Shown here: positions 36,094 to 44,374 of the stretch, piece after piece
How the letters are laid out: every line of letters begins with the position of its first letter
Position numbering within the stretch: the first letter of the stretch is position 1
Source of the DNA: Alistipes_A hominis
Lineage (GTDB): Bacteria > Bacteroidota > Bacteroidia > Bacteroidales > Rikenellaceae
NCBI RefSeq assembly: GCF_014288115.1
Contig: NZ_JACOOK010000003.1
Span: 248,001 to 312,000, forward strand
Length of the DNA stretch: 64,000 nt
Direction: 5' to 3'
The notes under the pieces: generated by a model
Seen by the model: the letters and a program-made list of their open reading frames with translations, nothing else
Told to the model about the DNA's origin: nothing
Database searches by the model: none
Made by a program: the position numbers and the translations under genes

Positions 36094-36480
36094 TTAGAAC
36101 GGCAGGTCGTCTACTTCGGCGGACGAACTCGTCGAGGCCGGTTCGTCGGAAGCGAATGCGTCCATCGGCGGCAGCCCGTCGGCTACCGGAGCCTGCGGCT
36201 GCGGTTGCTGGGCCGCTTTGCGGGTGATTCTCCACGCGCGCGCTTCGGTAAACCAGCGGCCGTTGTATTCGCGCGATTCGACGTTGGCCGAAACGGCGAC
36301 CGATTCGCCCGGTTGCAGCGTGCCGGCTTCCTGCGCCTTGTCGCCCCAGAACCCGACGCACAGTTTGCGGTTGAACTCGCCGGGCAGTTCGAATACCACC
36401 TCTTGTTTCATCCATTCGCCGCGGGCGCTCGTTCCCTTGACGAGCGGAAGTACCCGCCATACGGTTCCTTCGAATTCCAT
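36094..36480 (-). CDS. DUF3127 OB-fold protein with SSB-like acidic tail
   Basis: 128 aa. Residues 1-85 match DUF3127 (MEFEGTVWRVLPL, EWMKQEVVFELPGEFNRKL, NVESREYNGRWFTEARAWRI), an OB-fold-like domain found mainly in Bacteroidota. A disordered Gln/Pro/Ala linker (about 88-110) is followed by an acidic end, EVDDLPF. This closely resembles the C-terminal tip of bacterial SSB (DDDIPF type) that recruits replication and repair proteins. The start codon overlaps the stop codon of the upstream cyclophilin by 1 nt (TAATG), so translation is coupled. Nucleic-acid binding is inferred from architecture only. Confidence 0.85.
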   Translation of the reverse strand: MEFEGTVWRVLPLVKGTSARGEWMKQEVVFELPGEFNRKLCVGFWGDKAQEAGTLQPGESVAVSANVESREYNGRWFTEARAWRITRKAAQQPQPQAPVADGLPPMDAFASDEPASTSSSAEVDDLPF

Positions 36481-36923
36481 TACGCTTGGTCTTTAAAGAT
36501 TTCGATGTTCAGAATCAGGTCGCCCTGGCGGATCTGGTCGATCACGTCGAGCCCTTCGACCACGCGGCCGAAACAGGTGTGCACGCCGTCCAGGTGCGCC
36601 GTATTCGTGCGGTTCATGCAGATGAAAAACTGCGATCCGCCGGTGTCCTTGCCGCGATGCGCCATCGACAGTACGCCCCGGTCGTGATACTGTTTGCCCG
36701 CCGATGTCTCGCACTTGATCGTATAACCCGGACCGCCGGCTCCGGTTCCCTGCGGGCAGCCGCCCTGGATCACGAAATCGGGAATAACGCGGTGGAACGT
36801 CAGCCCGTCGTAAAAGCCCGATTCGGCCAGTTTGCAGAAATTGTTCACCGCGATCGGCGTTTCGTTGTCGTAAAACTCGACGGTCATATCCCCCTTCTCG
36901 GTATGTATGATTCCTTTTGTCAT
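36480..36923 (-). CDS. Cyclophilin-type peptidyl-prolyl isomerase
   Basis: 147 aa compact cytosolic cyclophilin (PpiB type) without signal peptide. Catalytic and binding residues are in the FHRVIPDFVIQGG stretch (Arg-Phe core), GTGAGGPGY, LSMAHRGKDTGGSQFFI and HLDGVHTCFGRVVEG. Catalyses proline cis-trans isomerisation during folding. Overlaps the DUF3127 gene by one base. Confidence 0.95.
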   Translation of the reverse strand: MTKGIIHTEKGDMTVEFYDNETPIAVNNFCKLAESGFYDGLTFHRVIPDFVIQGGCPQGTGAGGPGYTIKCETSAGKQYHDRGVLSMAHRGKDTGGSQFFICMNRTNTAHLDGVHTCFGRVVEGLDVIDQIRQGDLILNIEIFKDQA

Positions 36924-37004
36924 GGTTTATTTTTTGTTATCGGTAATTGGTCAAGTCAAAGGTAAGGCTTTACCAGCTGAATTCCAAACCGGCCGGGCCG
37001 GGCG

Positions 37005-38228
37005 CTATTCGGCCGCCGTCGCCGGTTCCCGCTTGCGCAGGTTCATCCGCGGCGCCCGTTTGAATTCTTTGGTGCGGTCGAACAAGTAGCGGTAAGTCGT
37101 GTGCATTTTGTGCTTCTGGGCGCAGACGTAATTCTCGACCATCCGCATCATCACCGGGTTGAAGTCGCCGATCCATGCCAGTTCGAGGCTTTTATACCTG
37201 AATTTGATCTTTTTCGCCACGTCCTGTTCGAACGTGTAGATCATGCCCGATTCGATCCCTTTCCCCTGGAATTCGGGAACGACGCCGAAGATGAGGGCGA
37301 AGATGCGCGTCGCTTTTTTCGTCACCTTCAACCGCCACAGGAAGCGGAATTTCTGCAATAGGCCGAAACGCCCCTTCAGCGGCCCGATCACGCCGTTCAG
37401 GTCGGGAATCATCAAAAAGAAGCCGATCGGCCGGTCGTCGTAGTAGGCGAAATACATCAGGTGTTCGTCGATGATCGGCCGCATCTTTTTCAGCAGGGCG
37501 AAAGCGTGTTCGCGGTCGATCGGTTTGACGCCCGAGAATCCCGCCCATCCTTTGTTGTAAACCTCCAGGAAGTCGTCGGCGTATTTTTCGATCCGGCGCT
37601 TGTCCATGTGCTCGAACCGGTAGCGCGGCTCTTCCTTCAGCCGTTTGACCCGTTCGTAAACGTTTTCCGGAAACAGGCCTTCGGCCAGTTCGCGCAGGTA
37701 GGTGTGCTGGTTGAAATAGTTTTGGAAGCCGTAATTCTCGAACAGGCGGACGTAGTATTCGAAGTTGTACGGGTTGCAGTACAGCGGCGTGAATTCGAAT
37801 CCCTTTACCAGCAATCCCCACCACGAGTCGCGGTCGCCGAAGTTGATCGGGCCGTCCATCGCCTCCAGGCCGCGAGCGGCGAGCCAGTCGCGCGCCGCGT
37901 CGAAAAGCAGGTCGGCTACCCGTTGGTCGTCGATCGATTCGAAAAATCCGCAGCCGCCGGTCGGCTGGTATTCCGACGCTTTGACCAACTCGCGGTTGTA
38001 GAAGGCGGCGATGCGTCCGACCGCGCGGCCCCGTTCGTCGAGTGCGATCCAGCGGATCGCTTCGCCGTCGTGCAGCAATTCGTTGGTCTGCGGGCGGAAC
38101 CGGTTTTCGATGTCGCTGTCCAACGGGCAGATCCAGTGCGGTTCGTCGCGGTAAAGCCGTTTGGGCAGGTCGAGAAATTCACGCGCAGCCCGCCGCGAGG
38201 TGACTTCTTCGAGCGTATAGTTAGCCAT
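37005..38228 (-). CDS. GNAT-like N-acyltransferase
   Basis: 407 aa from ATG 38228 (MANYTLEEVTSRR). A much longer frame continues upstream across the opposite-strand gene but is a shadow. Two GNAT-like halves can be discerned: RWIALDERGRAVGRIAAFYNREL near 57-80, and IFGVVPEFQGKGIESGMIYTF near 330-350, the latter a clear acetyl-CoA pyrophosphate loop (EFQGKGI). Large conserved uncharacterised family in Bacteroidota, usually annotated 'GNAT family N-acetyltransferase' or 'hypothetical'. Substrate unknown. A -7 box lies 22 bp upstream. Confidence 0.8.
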   Translation of the reverse strand: MANYTLEEVTSRRAAREFLDLPKRLYRDEPHWICPLDSDIENRFRPQTNELLHDGEAIRWIALDERGRAVGRIAAFYNRELVKASEYQPTGGCGFFESIDDQRVADLLFDAARDWLAARGLEAMDGPINFGDRDSWWGLLVKGFEFTPLYCNPYNFEYYVRLFENYGFQNYFNQHTYLRELAEGLFPENVYERVKRLKEEPRYRFEHMDKRRIEKYADDFLEVYNKGWAGFSGVKPIDREHAFALLKKMRPIIDEHLMYFAYYDDRPIGFFLMIPDLNGVIGPLKGRFGLLQKFRFLWRLKVTKKATRIFALIFGVVPEFQGKGIESGMIYTFEQDVAKKIKFRYKSLELAWIGDFNPVMMRMVENYVCAQKHKMHTTYRYLFDRTKEFKRAPRMNLRKREPATAAE

Positions 38229-38249
38229 AGGGTTGTTCGATAGTTTGTG

Positions 38250-38257
38250 CAAAGGTA
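38250..38257 (-). promoter_or_regulatory. -7 promoter box for the GNAT-like gene
   Basis: TACCTTTG on the minus strand, 22 bp before ATG 38228. Confidence 0.55.
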
Positions 38258-38278
38258 AAAAAAGTTCCAAAAAATGCG

Positions 38279-38286
38279 TAAGTTTG
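38279..38286 (+). promoter_or_regulatory. -7 promoter box for the REC-PPDK_N gene
   Basis: TAAGTTTG on the plus strand. It overlaps codons 2-5 of the longest reading frame, so translation more likely starts at ATG 38310. Confidence 0.5.
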
Positions 38287-38309
38287 TTTCGCACTATTCG
38301 GATAAGATT

Positions 38310-41285
38310 ATGACACAGGATACCATCGGCCGGATCACGGCCGACACGACGATCGACTACGGCAACCTGATGCGGCGGCGCATCCGCAAGGTACTGCTGA
38401 TCGGAAGCAGTTACGATGCGTTCACGCTTGAGGAGGACGGCCGGATCGACGTGCAGATCAGCAACGAGTACATCGATCTGAACCTGAGCAATCCGCCGTC
38501 GTTCCGGCGCGTCAGTTCGTCGGTCGAAGCGCTCGAATTGTTGCGCGACGATCCGGGATTCGATTTGGTAATCAGTATGTTCAATGTCGGCGAGATCGAC
38601 GTTTTCCACCTGTCGAAGCTGATCCGCGAACAGCAGCCGGACATTCCGATCGTGCTGCTGACCAATTTTTCGCGCGATATCGGGATGCGGATCGAGAACG
38701 AGGACACGTCGGCCATCGATTACACGTTCTATTGGCACGGCAATCCCGACCTGATCCTGACGATCATCAAGCTGATCGAAGACCGGATGAACGCCGACAA
38801 CGACATCCTGCAGGTCGGCGTGCAGTCGATCTTGCTGGTCGAAGACTCGGTGAAGTACTATTCGACCTACCTGCCGACGATCTACAAGCTGGTGTTGCAG
38901 CAGAGCCGCGAATTCGCGAAGGAGGCGCTCAACGAGCAGCAGCAAAAGCTGCGCAAGCGCGCCCGGCCGAAGATCCTGCTGGCGACGAACTACGCGGAGG
39001 CGGTCGAACTGTATGAAAAATACAAGAACAACCTGCTGGGGGTGATTTCCGACGTCGGTTTCGTTATTCACAAGGACGATCCGGCGTCGAGCGAAAAGCT
39101 GGATGCGGGAATCGACCTCTGCAAGCTGATTAAAAAAGATAATCCGCAAATGCCGTTCCTGCTGCAATCGTCGCAGGAGAGTATGCGCGCGACGGCCGAG
39201 GAACTGGGCGTCGGCTTTATTGCGAAGTATTCGAAGACGCTGTTGATCGAACTGAGCGACTACATCGGCGAGGAGTTTTCGTTCGGCGACTTCGTGTTCA
39301 AGGATTTGAAGACGGGAACCGTGATCGGCCGCGCCCGCGACCTGCGCGATCTGCAACAGTTGGTTATGGAGATTCCCGAGGAGGTGCTGTTCTATCACGG
39401 CGAACGCAACCGGCTGTCGAAGTGGATGTATGCCCGCGGGCTTTTTTCGTTGGCGGCGACGGTGCGCAAGCTGCACAACGGTTCGTTCGACTCGATCGAC
39501 CGGATGCGCGAATTCATCGCGCAGGCGATCCGCGAATACCGCATCCTGCAGGGATACGGCGTGGTGGCGCGTTTCGACCCCGACACGTACGACAATTACA
39601 TCGGTTTCGCCCGGATCGGCAACGGTTCGCTCGGCGGTAAGGCGCGCGGACTGGCCTTTATGAACAGTATGCTGCATAAGTACCGCTTTTACGACAAGTA
39701 CGAGGGCGTGCGGATCTACCTGCCGCGGACGCTGGTGATCGCCACCGACTGTTTCGACGAGTTCATCCGCGAGAACGGCCTGCAATACGTGATCAACTCC
39801 GATATCTCCGACGACGAGATACTTTCTGAATTCGTCAGCTCGCGGCTGCCCGAGTCGCTGGTCGACGACCTGCGAATCTTCATCCGCCACTCGTCGAAAC
39901 CGTTGGCCGTGCGGTCGAGTTCGAAACTGGAGGACTCGCACTACCAGCCTTTTGCCGGTATCTATTCGACTTATATGATTCCGATGACCAGCAACGAAGA
40001 CCAGACGCTGCGACTGCTCGGCAAGGCGATCAAGAGCGTTTATGCGTCGGTCTATTTCGCATCGAGCCGCGCCTATATCCAGGCGACGGCCAACCTGCTG
40101 AGCGAGGAGAAGATGGCCGTCGTGATCCAGGAGGTGTGCGGGACGGCCGACAGCGGGTATTTCTTTCCGACGATTTCCGGCGTGGCCCGTTCGCTGAATT
40201 TTTATCCGATCGGCGACGAGAAGCCGCAGGACGGTATCGTGAACCTCGCGTTCGGGCTCGGCAAGCTGGTTGTCGACGGCGGTCAGACGCTCCGCTTTTC
40301 GCCCCGTTATCCGAAAAACGTATTGCAACTTTCGACGCCCGAACTGGCGTTGAGCGAGACGCAGCGCGAGATGTATGCGTTGAACTTGAAGCCCGAAGAG
40401 TTCAAAACGTCGATCGACGACGCGGTGAACCTGCAGCGTTTCGAGATCAACAAGGCGAAGCATTTTCGCAACATGCGTCATGTCGCTTCGACCTGGGATA
40501 TGCAGAATCAACGCATTACGGACAGTACGTTCGAAGACGGGCGCAAGATCGTCACCTTCTCGCGAATCCTGAAATACGATACGATCCCGCTGGCGCAGAT
40601 CGTCTGCGACCTGCTCGAAATGGGCGAAAAAGAGATGCGTTGCCCGATCGAAATGGAGTTTGCCGTCGATATGGACGTGCCGTACGGCACGGATTGCGTG
40701 TTCAATTTCCTGCAGATACGCCCGATCGTCGATACGCAGTCGAACGTTTCGCTCGACTGGTCGGAGGTATCCCCCGACGGCGCGCTGGTCTATGCCGAAC
40801 ACGCTCTCGGGCTCGGCGCGATCGGCGACGTATGCGACGTGGTTTATATTCGCAACGAGGCGTTCGATTCGGCGCGCACGCAGCAGATCGCCGACGAGAT
40901 CGGCGCGCTGAACAACCGGATGCGTGCAGAAAAGCGTTCCTACGTGCTGATCGGTCCCGGACGCTGGGGGTCGAGCGACCCGTGGCTCGGCATTCCGGTC
41001 AAGTGGACCGCGATTTCGGAAGCGAAAGTGATCGTCGAGTGCGGGCTCGAAAATTTCCGCGTCGAACCGAGTCAAGGGACCCATTTTTTCCAGAACCTCA
41101 CGTCGTTCGGCGTCGGCTACATGACCATCAGCCCGTTCCTCGGCGACGGAGCGTTCGACGCGGCTCAGTTGGACGGCGAACAAGCCGTCTACGAGAGCGA
41201 ATTGGTGCGGCATGTCCGTTTTACGGAGCCGCTGTACATTTACGTCGACGGCCGCAAAAACAAAGGCATCATCCGCAAAGGATGA
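38310..41285 (+). CDS. Two-receiver-domain protein with PPDK/PEP-synthase N-terminal ATP-binding domain
   Basis: 991 aa from ATG 38310 (MTQDTIGRITAD). Residues about 25-150: receiver-like domain without the phosphoacceptor Asp. About 170-320: a second receiver with LLVEDS, VISDVGF (candidate phospho-Asp), LLQSSQ and FIAKYSK, so it looks intact. About 430-750: pyruvate phosphate dikinase/PEP synthase ATP-grasp domain (GNGSLGGKARGLAF; LAVRSSSKLEDS; FAGIYSTYM; LQIRPIV). The phosphohistidine swivel domain (TSHAA type) and the PEP-binding barrel of true PpsA/PpdK are missing; about 750-991 is a unique C-terminal region (IGPGRWGSSDPWLG). Probably a signal-controlled phosphotransfer or nucleotide-binding protein, not a glycolytic enzyme. 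Confidence 0.85.
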   Translation: MTQDTIGRITADTTIDYGNLMRRRIRKVLLIGSSYDAFTLEEDGRIDVQISNEYIDLNLSNPPSFRRVSSSVEALELLRDDPGFDLVISMFNVGEIDVFHLSKLIREQQPDIPIVLLTNFSRDIGMRIENEDTSAIDYTFYWHGNPDLILTIIKLIEDRMNADNDILQVGVQSILLVEDSVKYYSTYLPTIYKLVLQQSREFAKEALNEQQQKLRKRARPKILLATNYAEAVELYEKYKNNLLGVISDVGFVIHKDDPASSEKLDAGIDLCKLIKKDNPQMPFLLQSSQESMRATAEELGVGFIAKYSKTLLIELSDYIGEEFSFGDFVFKDLKTGTVIGRARDLRDLQQLVMEIPEEVLFYHGERNRLSKWMYARGLFSLAATVRKLHNGSFDSIDRMREFIAQAIREYRILQGYGVVARFDPDTYDNYIGFARIGNGSLGGKARGLAFMNSMLHKYRFYDKYEGVRIYLPRTLVIATDCFDEFIRENGLQYVINSDISDDEILSEFVSSRLPESLVDDLRIFIRHSSKPLAVRSSSKLEDSHYQPFAGIYSTYMIPMTSNEDQTLRLLGKAIKSVYASVYFASSRAYIQATANLLSEEKMAVVIQEVCGTADSGYFFPTISGVARSLNFYPIGDEKPQDGIVNLAFGLGKLVVDGGQTLRFSPRYPKNVLQLSTPELALSETQREMYALNLKPEEFKTSIDDAVNLQRFEINKAKHFRNMRHVASTWDMQNQRITDSTFEDGRKIVTFSRILKYDTIPLAQIVCDLLEMGEKEMRCPIEMEFAVDMDVPYGTDCVFNFLQIRPIVDTQSNVSLDWSEVSPDGALVYAEHALGLGAIGDVCDVVYIRNEAFDSARTQQIADEIGALNNRMRAEKRSYVLIGPGRWGSSDPWLGIPVKWTAISEAKVIVECGLENFRVEPSQGTHFFQNLTSFGVGYMTISPFLGDGAFDAAQLDGEQAVYESELVRHVRFTEPLYIYVDGRKNKGIIRKG

Positions 41286-41323
41286 CCGGAAGGATAAAGA
41301 GGCCGGGAACGGGCCGGGAAGCG

Positions 41324-42112
41324 TCAGATGTAGATTTCGCCTTTGAGATAGAGTTCGGCCCGGCCGCTGATTTCGACCCTTTCGCCGAGGACTCTGCACC
41401 GTAAGTAACCTTTCCGGGCGGACAGTTGTATCGCCGACAGTTCGGTTTTGCCGTACTTTGCGGCCCAGTACGGGGCGAGGGTCGTGTGCGCCGATCCGGT
41501 GACGGGATCTTCGGCGACTCCCGATTGCGGAGCGAAAAAACGGGATACGAAATCTGCCTTTTCGCCTTTTGCCGTAACGATGACCCCCCGGGCTTTCAAT
41601 TTTGCGATGGATTCCAATCGCGGTTCGATGTCGGCGACATCGGCTTCGTTCGCGAAAACAAGCATGTAATCGGTTCTTCCTTTATAGGTCCCGACCGGTT
41701 TTTTATCGAAGCAGTTCAGGAGTTCGTCCGAAACCGGAACTTCGTGCGGTTCGTCGGCCGGAAAGTCCAGCGTCAGGCCGTCCGGTTTTTTGCTCACCTG
41801 CAATTCCCCGCTCCGGGGCGAGTAGAAACGGATCGGGGTTTCTCGCCGATCTTCGTATTCGAACAGGACGTGGGCCGCCGCCAACGTGGCGTGGCCGCAC
41901 AGGTCTACCTCGGTGTTCGGCGTAAACCATCTGATTTCGTACCGGTCGCCCCGGCCGACGTAAAAGGCCGTTTCGGCGAGGTTGTTTTCCATCGCGATTT
42001 TCTGCAAGAGGTCGTCGCTTATCCAACTGTCCAGCGGGCAGACGGCCGCCGGGTTGCCCGTGAATAACTTTTCGGCGAATGCATCGACCTGGTATAGTTT
42101 ATACGTATTCAT
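41324..42112 (-). CDS. PhzF family isomerase/epimerase
   Basis: 262 aa from ATG 42112 (MNTYKLYQVDAFAEKLFTGNPAAV). Diaminopimelate-epimerase-like fold: GNPAAVCPL, MAMENNLAETAF-type segment (IAMENNLAETAFYV) with the catalytic Glu, RWFTPNTEVDLCGHATLAAAHVLF, and a C-terminal EDPVTGSAHTTLAPYW. Members isomerise or hydrolyse diverse small molecules; no phenazine genes are nearby, so the substrate is unknown. 23 bp downstream of the tandem ABC ATPase gene, likely co-transcribed. Confidence 0.92.
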   Translation of the reverse strand: MNTYKLYQVDAFAEKLFTGNPAAVCPLDSWISDDLLQKIAMENNLAETAFYVGRGDRYEIRWFTPNTEVDLCGHATLAAAHVLFEYEDRRETPIRFYSPRSGELQVSKKPDGLTLDFPADEPHEVPVSDELLNCFDKKPVGTYKGRTDYMLVFANEADVADIEPRLESIAKLKARGVIVTAKGEKADFVSRFFAPQSGVAEDPVTGSAHTTLAPYWAAKYGKTELSAIQLSARKGYLRCRVLGERVEISGRAELYLKGEIYI

Positions 42113-42135
42113 CGTTGTTCGGAACTTCCGGTTCG

Positions 42136-43596
42136 CTATGCATGTTTTTGTAGCACCATTTTTTTGTCCACGCACCGGGGAAGCTCCCGCTCGTAGTGCG
42201 TCACGTAGATCATCGTCTTGTCCGGCCGGCGGCAGAAAGCCTCGATCACGGCGCGGGCGCGTTCCTTGTTGTAGCAGTCGAGTCCGTGCAACGGTTCGTC
42301 GAGGATCAGCAGGTCGGGGTCTTTGACGAAGGCGCGCGCCAGCAGCAGCAGTCGCTGTTCGCCCGACGACAGTTTCACGAACGATTTATCCCGCAGTCCG
42401 CCCATTTCGAACGTCTTCAGCCACTCTTCGCAGACGGCCCGCTGGTCGTCGTTCGGAGTCAGGTACAGGCCGATCGAATCGAAAAATCCGGACGCCACGA
42501 TGTCGATCGCCGGGATATTCTTGATGTACGAGCGGTGCATCTCCGGCGAGACGTAGCCGATGTGCTTTTTGATATCCCAGATGCTTTCGCCCGATCCGCG
42601 TTGCCGTCCGAACAGCACGATGTCCTGGGCGTAGGATTGCGGGTTGTCGGCGCAGATCAGGCTCAGCAGCGTCGATTTGCCGGAGCCGTTGGCGCCGGTC
42701 AGCGTCCATTTGTCGCCGCCCCGGATTGTCCAGTTTACCGAGTCGAGCACCGTCCGTTCGCCGTAGCGGATCGTAACGTTGCGCAGCCGCACCACTTCGT
42801 CGCAATGCAGCGGTTCGGCGAGGGGAGGGGGTAGTTGGATCGGCTGCCGTTCGTAAGCGGCGGTCATTTCGGCCCGGCGTCGCGAGAACGGTTCGTCGCG
42901 CAGGAACGTTTCGCGGGTCTGCTTCGCGCCGCACCGCATACCGTCCACCGTGCAGACGTGCGTGACGAACGACGGGATGTCGGCCGGGGACGAGACCGAC
43001 AGCACGATTTGTACGTCCGACCGTCGGGTCAGCGTGACGAACAGCTCTTCGAGCGTTCGGCGCGCCTCGACGTCCAGTCCGATGAACGGGCTTTCGACGA
43101 CCAGTACGCGCGGCGCGGCCAGCAGCATTTTGGCGATCTGGAATTTTCGCAGCTCGCCGCTCGACAACAGGATGATCTGTTTTTGCAACATGCCGCGGAT
43201 GCCGAGCAGATCGAAGATCCGTTCGCGTTCCAGCGGGTCGCAGGTCACGCGGTCGAACATTTCCGAGGCCAGCGGCGCGCTTTCGCGGTCGGTGGCGTTC
43301 CACCGCTGCTGGTAATAGTATTCTCCGTCGGCGCTGCCGTAAGCGTCGCGGAATGTGATGTAGCGGATGTGCTGCGACGCACGGTTGTCGTCCGAGCGGA
43401 AATCGTAGTTCAACTTGCCTTCCGCGAGGTAAAGGTTGCCCAACAGCGTTTCGATTAGGATCGTTTTGCCGCTGCCGTTGAGCCCCATGACGGCGATATG
43501 TTCCCCGGCTTCGAGCGTGAAATTGACGGGCGTGCGGAACCGCCGGCTTTCGTCGCGGACGACTCCGTTTTGCAGTGCTATGATCGGTTGTTCCAT
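42136..43596 (-). CDS. Tandem ABC ATPase (ModF/PhrA-like), soluble
   Basis: 486 aa from ATG 43596 (MEQPIIALQNG). Two ATP-binding cassettes and no membrane segment. Domain 1 (about 5-210): Walker A GLNGSGKTILIE, signature LSSGELRKF, Walker B VLVVESPFIGLD, where Ser-Glu context replaces the usual Asp-Glu. Domain 2 (about 255-480): Walker A GANGSGKSTLLS, signature LSSGEQRLLLLARAF, Walker B LLILDEPLHGLD, switch VTHYERE. This resembles ModF/PhrA rather than a transporter subunit with a permease. Role unknown; such proteins are linked to molybdenum or photorepair only by name. Confidence 0.85.
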   Translation of the reverse strand: MEQPIIALQNGVVRDESRRFRTPVNFTLEAGEHIAVMGLNGSGKTILIETLLGNLYLAEGKLNYDFRSDDNRASQHIRYITFRDAYGSADGEYYYQQRWNATDRESAPLASEMFDRVTCDPLERERIFDLLGIRGMLQKQIILLSSGELRKFQIAKMLLAAPRVLVVESPFIGLDVEARRTLEELFVTLTRRSDVQIVLSVSSPADIPSFVTHVCTVDGMRCGAKQTRETFLRDEPFSRRRAEMTAAYERQPIQLPPPLAEPLHCDEVVRLRNVTIRYGERTVLDSVNWTIRGGDKWTLTGANGSGKSTLLSLICADNPQSYAQDIVLFGRQRGSGESIWDIKKHIGYVSPEMHRSYIKNIPAIDIVASGFFDSIGLYLTPNDDQRAVCEEWLKTFEMGGLRDKSFVKLSSGEQRLLLLARAFVKDPDLLILDEPLHGLDCYNKERARAVIEAFCRRPDKTMIYVTHYERELPRCVDKKMVLQKHA

Positions 43597-43617
43597 CGTT
43601 TTCCGGTTTGGTCGCCG

Positions 43618-43625
43618 CAAAGGTA
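43618..43625 (-). promoter_or_regulatory. -7 promoter box for the ABC ATPase-phzF pair
   Basis: TACCTTTG on the minus strand, 22 bp before the ATG. Confidence 0.6.
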
Positions 43626-43668
43626 CGCAAAAATACCCGACGATGACCGGAAGGCGGAGCGCGCGGGA

Positions 43669-44367
43669 TTATATTTTACAGTTCGTATAGACCGCCGCCC
43701 GTTCGGCGCGGCGGAGGATGTACCCCGCGGGATATTCCGCTCCCTGCGGGCCGTCTATTTTTTGCAGGATTTCCGCCTTTCCGGGGCCGATGACCGGAAA
43801 CAGCAGTTCCGCCCCGTTGAGGATCAGCGGGCCGGTCATCGTGATCCGCCACTGACCGGTGACCGGATGCCGCGATACCGCGTAACAGGCCGGGTCGGTC
43901 AGTAATCCGGGCGTGTGCGGGAAGATCGAAGCGGTGTGGCCGTCGTCGCCGATGCCGAGGACGACCGCATCGAAGCGCGGCAGTCCGTCTTGTAGCGGCA
44001 GTTCGGCCCGGACGGCCGCCGCGTAGCGCCGGGCTTCTTGTTCGGGATCCTCTTCGCCCCGTATCCGGAACAGGTGGTTGTCGGGGATGCCGATCTTTTG
44101 AAACAGCAGTTCGTCGGCATATTTGAAATTGCTTTCCGGGTCGTCCGGCGGGACGCATCGTTCGTCGACCCAATAGAAGCGCAGCCGTGACCACGCGATT
44201 TTCCGTACATATTCCTGCGCCCAGAGCCGGAACAGCAGTTTGGCCGTCCCGCCGCCCGAGAGGGCGATGTGGAACGGACCGTCCGTTTTTTGCCGGACCG
44301 CTGCGGCCAGTTGTTCGGTCATTGCCTGCAGTGCGTCGTGCACGCAGTCGAAAGAGAGCATTTCCAT
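43669..44367 (-). CDS. pgl: 6-phosphogluconolactonase
   Basis: 232 aa from ATG 44367, 7 bp after the zwf stop codon; the longer frame would overlap zwf by 41 bp. DevB-type lactonase: HIALSGGGTAKLLFRLW, WVDERCVPPDDPESN, VLGIGDDGHTASIFPHTPGL with the catalytic His. Hydrolyses 6-phosphogluconolactone in the oxidative pentose phosphate pathway. Last gene of the gnd-zwf-pgl unit. Confidence 0.93.
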   Translation of the reverse strand: MEMLSFDCVHDALQAMTEQLAAAVRQKTDGPFHIALSGGGTAKLLFRLWAQEYVRKIAWSRLRFYWVDERCVPPDDPESNFKYADELLFQKIGIPDNHLFRIRGEEDPEQEARRYAAAVRAELPLQDGLPRFDAVVLGIGDDGHTASIFPHTPGLLTDPACYAVSRHPVTGQWRITMTGPLILNGAELLFPVIGPGKAEILQKIDGPQGAEYPAGYILRRAERAAVYTNCKI

Positions 44368-44374
44368 AGCGTGT

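Noticed and set aside
38274..38309. ATG 38274 as start of the receiver-PPDK_N gene
   Set aside because: The TAAGTTTG -7 box lies within the first codons, so the transcript would begin after this ATG.
38229..41399. 1464-codon open frame on the minus strand that would extend the GNAT-like gene across the receiver-PPDK_N gene
   Set aside because: The extension is the antisense of a well-supported gene, has biased Arg/Asp/His composition without any domain, and a promoter box lies just before the short start at 38228.
41324..42112. Phenazine biosynthesis inferred from the PhzF-like gene
   Set aside because: No other phz genes are present; PhzF-family proteins are widespread with varied substrates.
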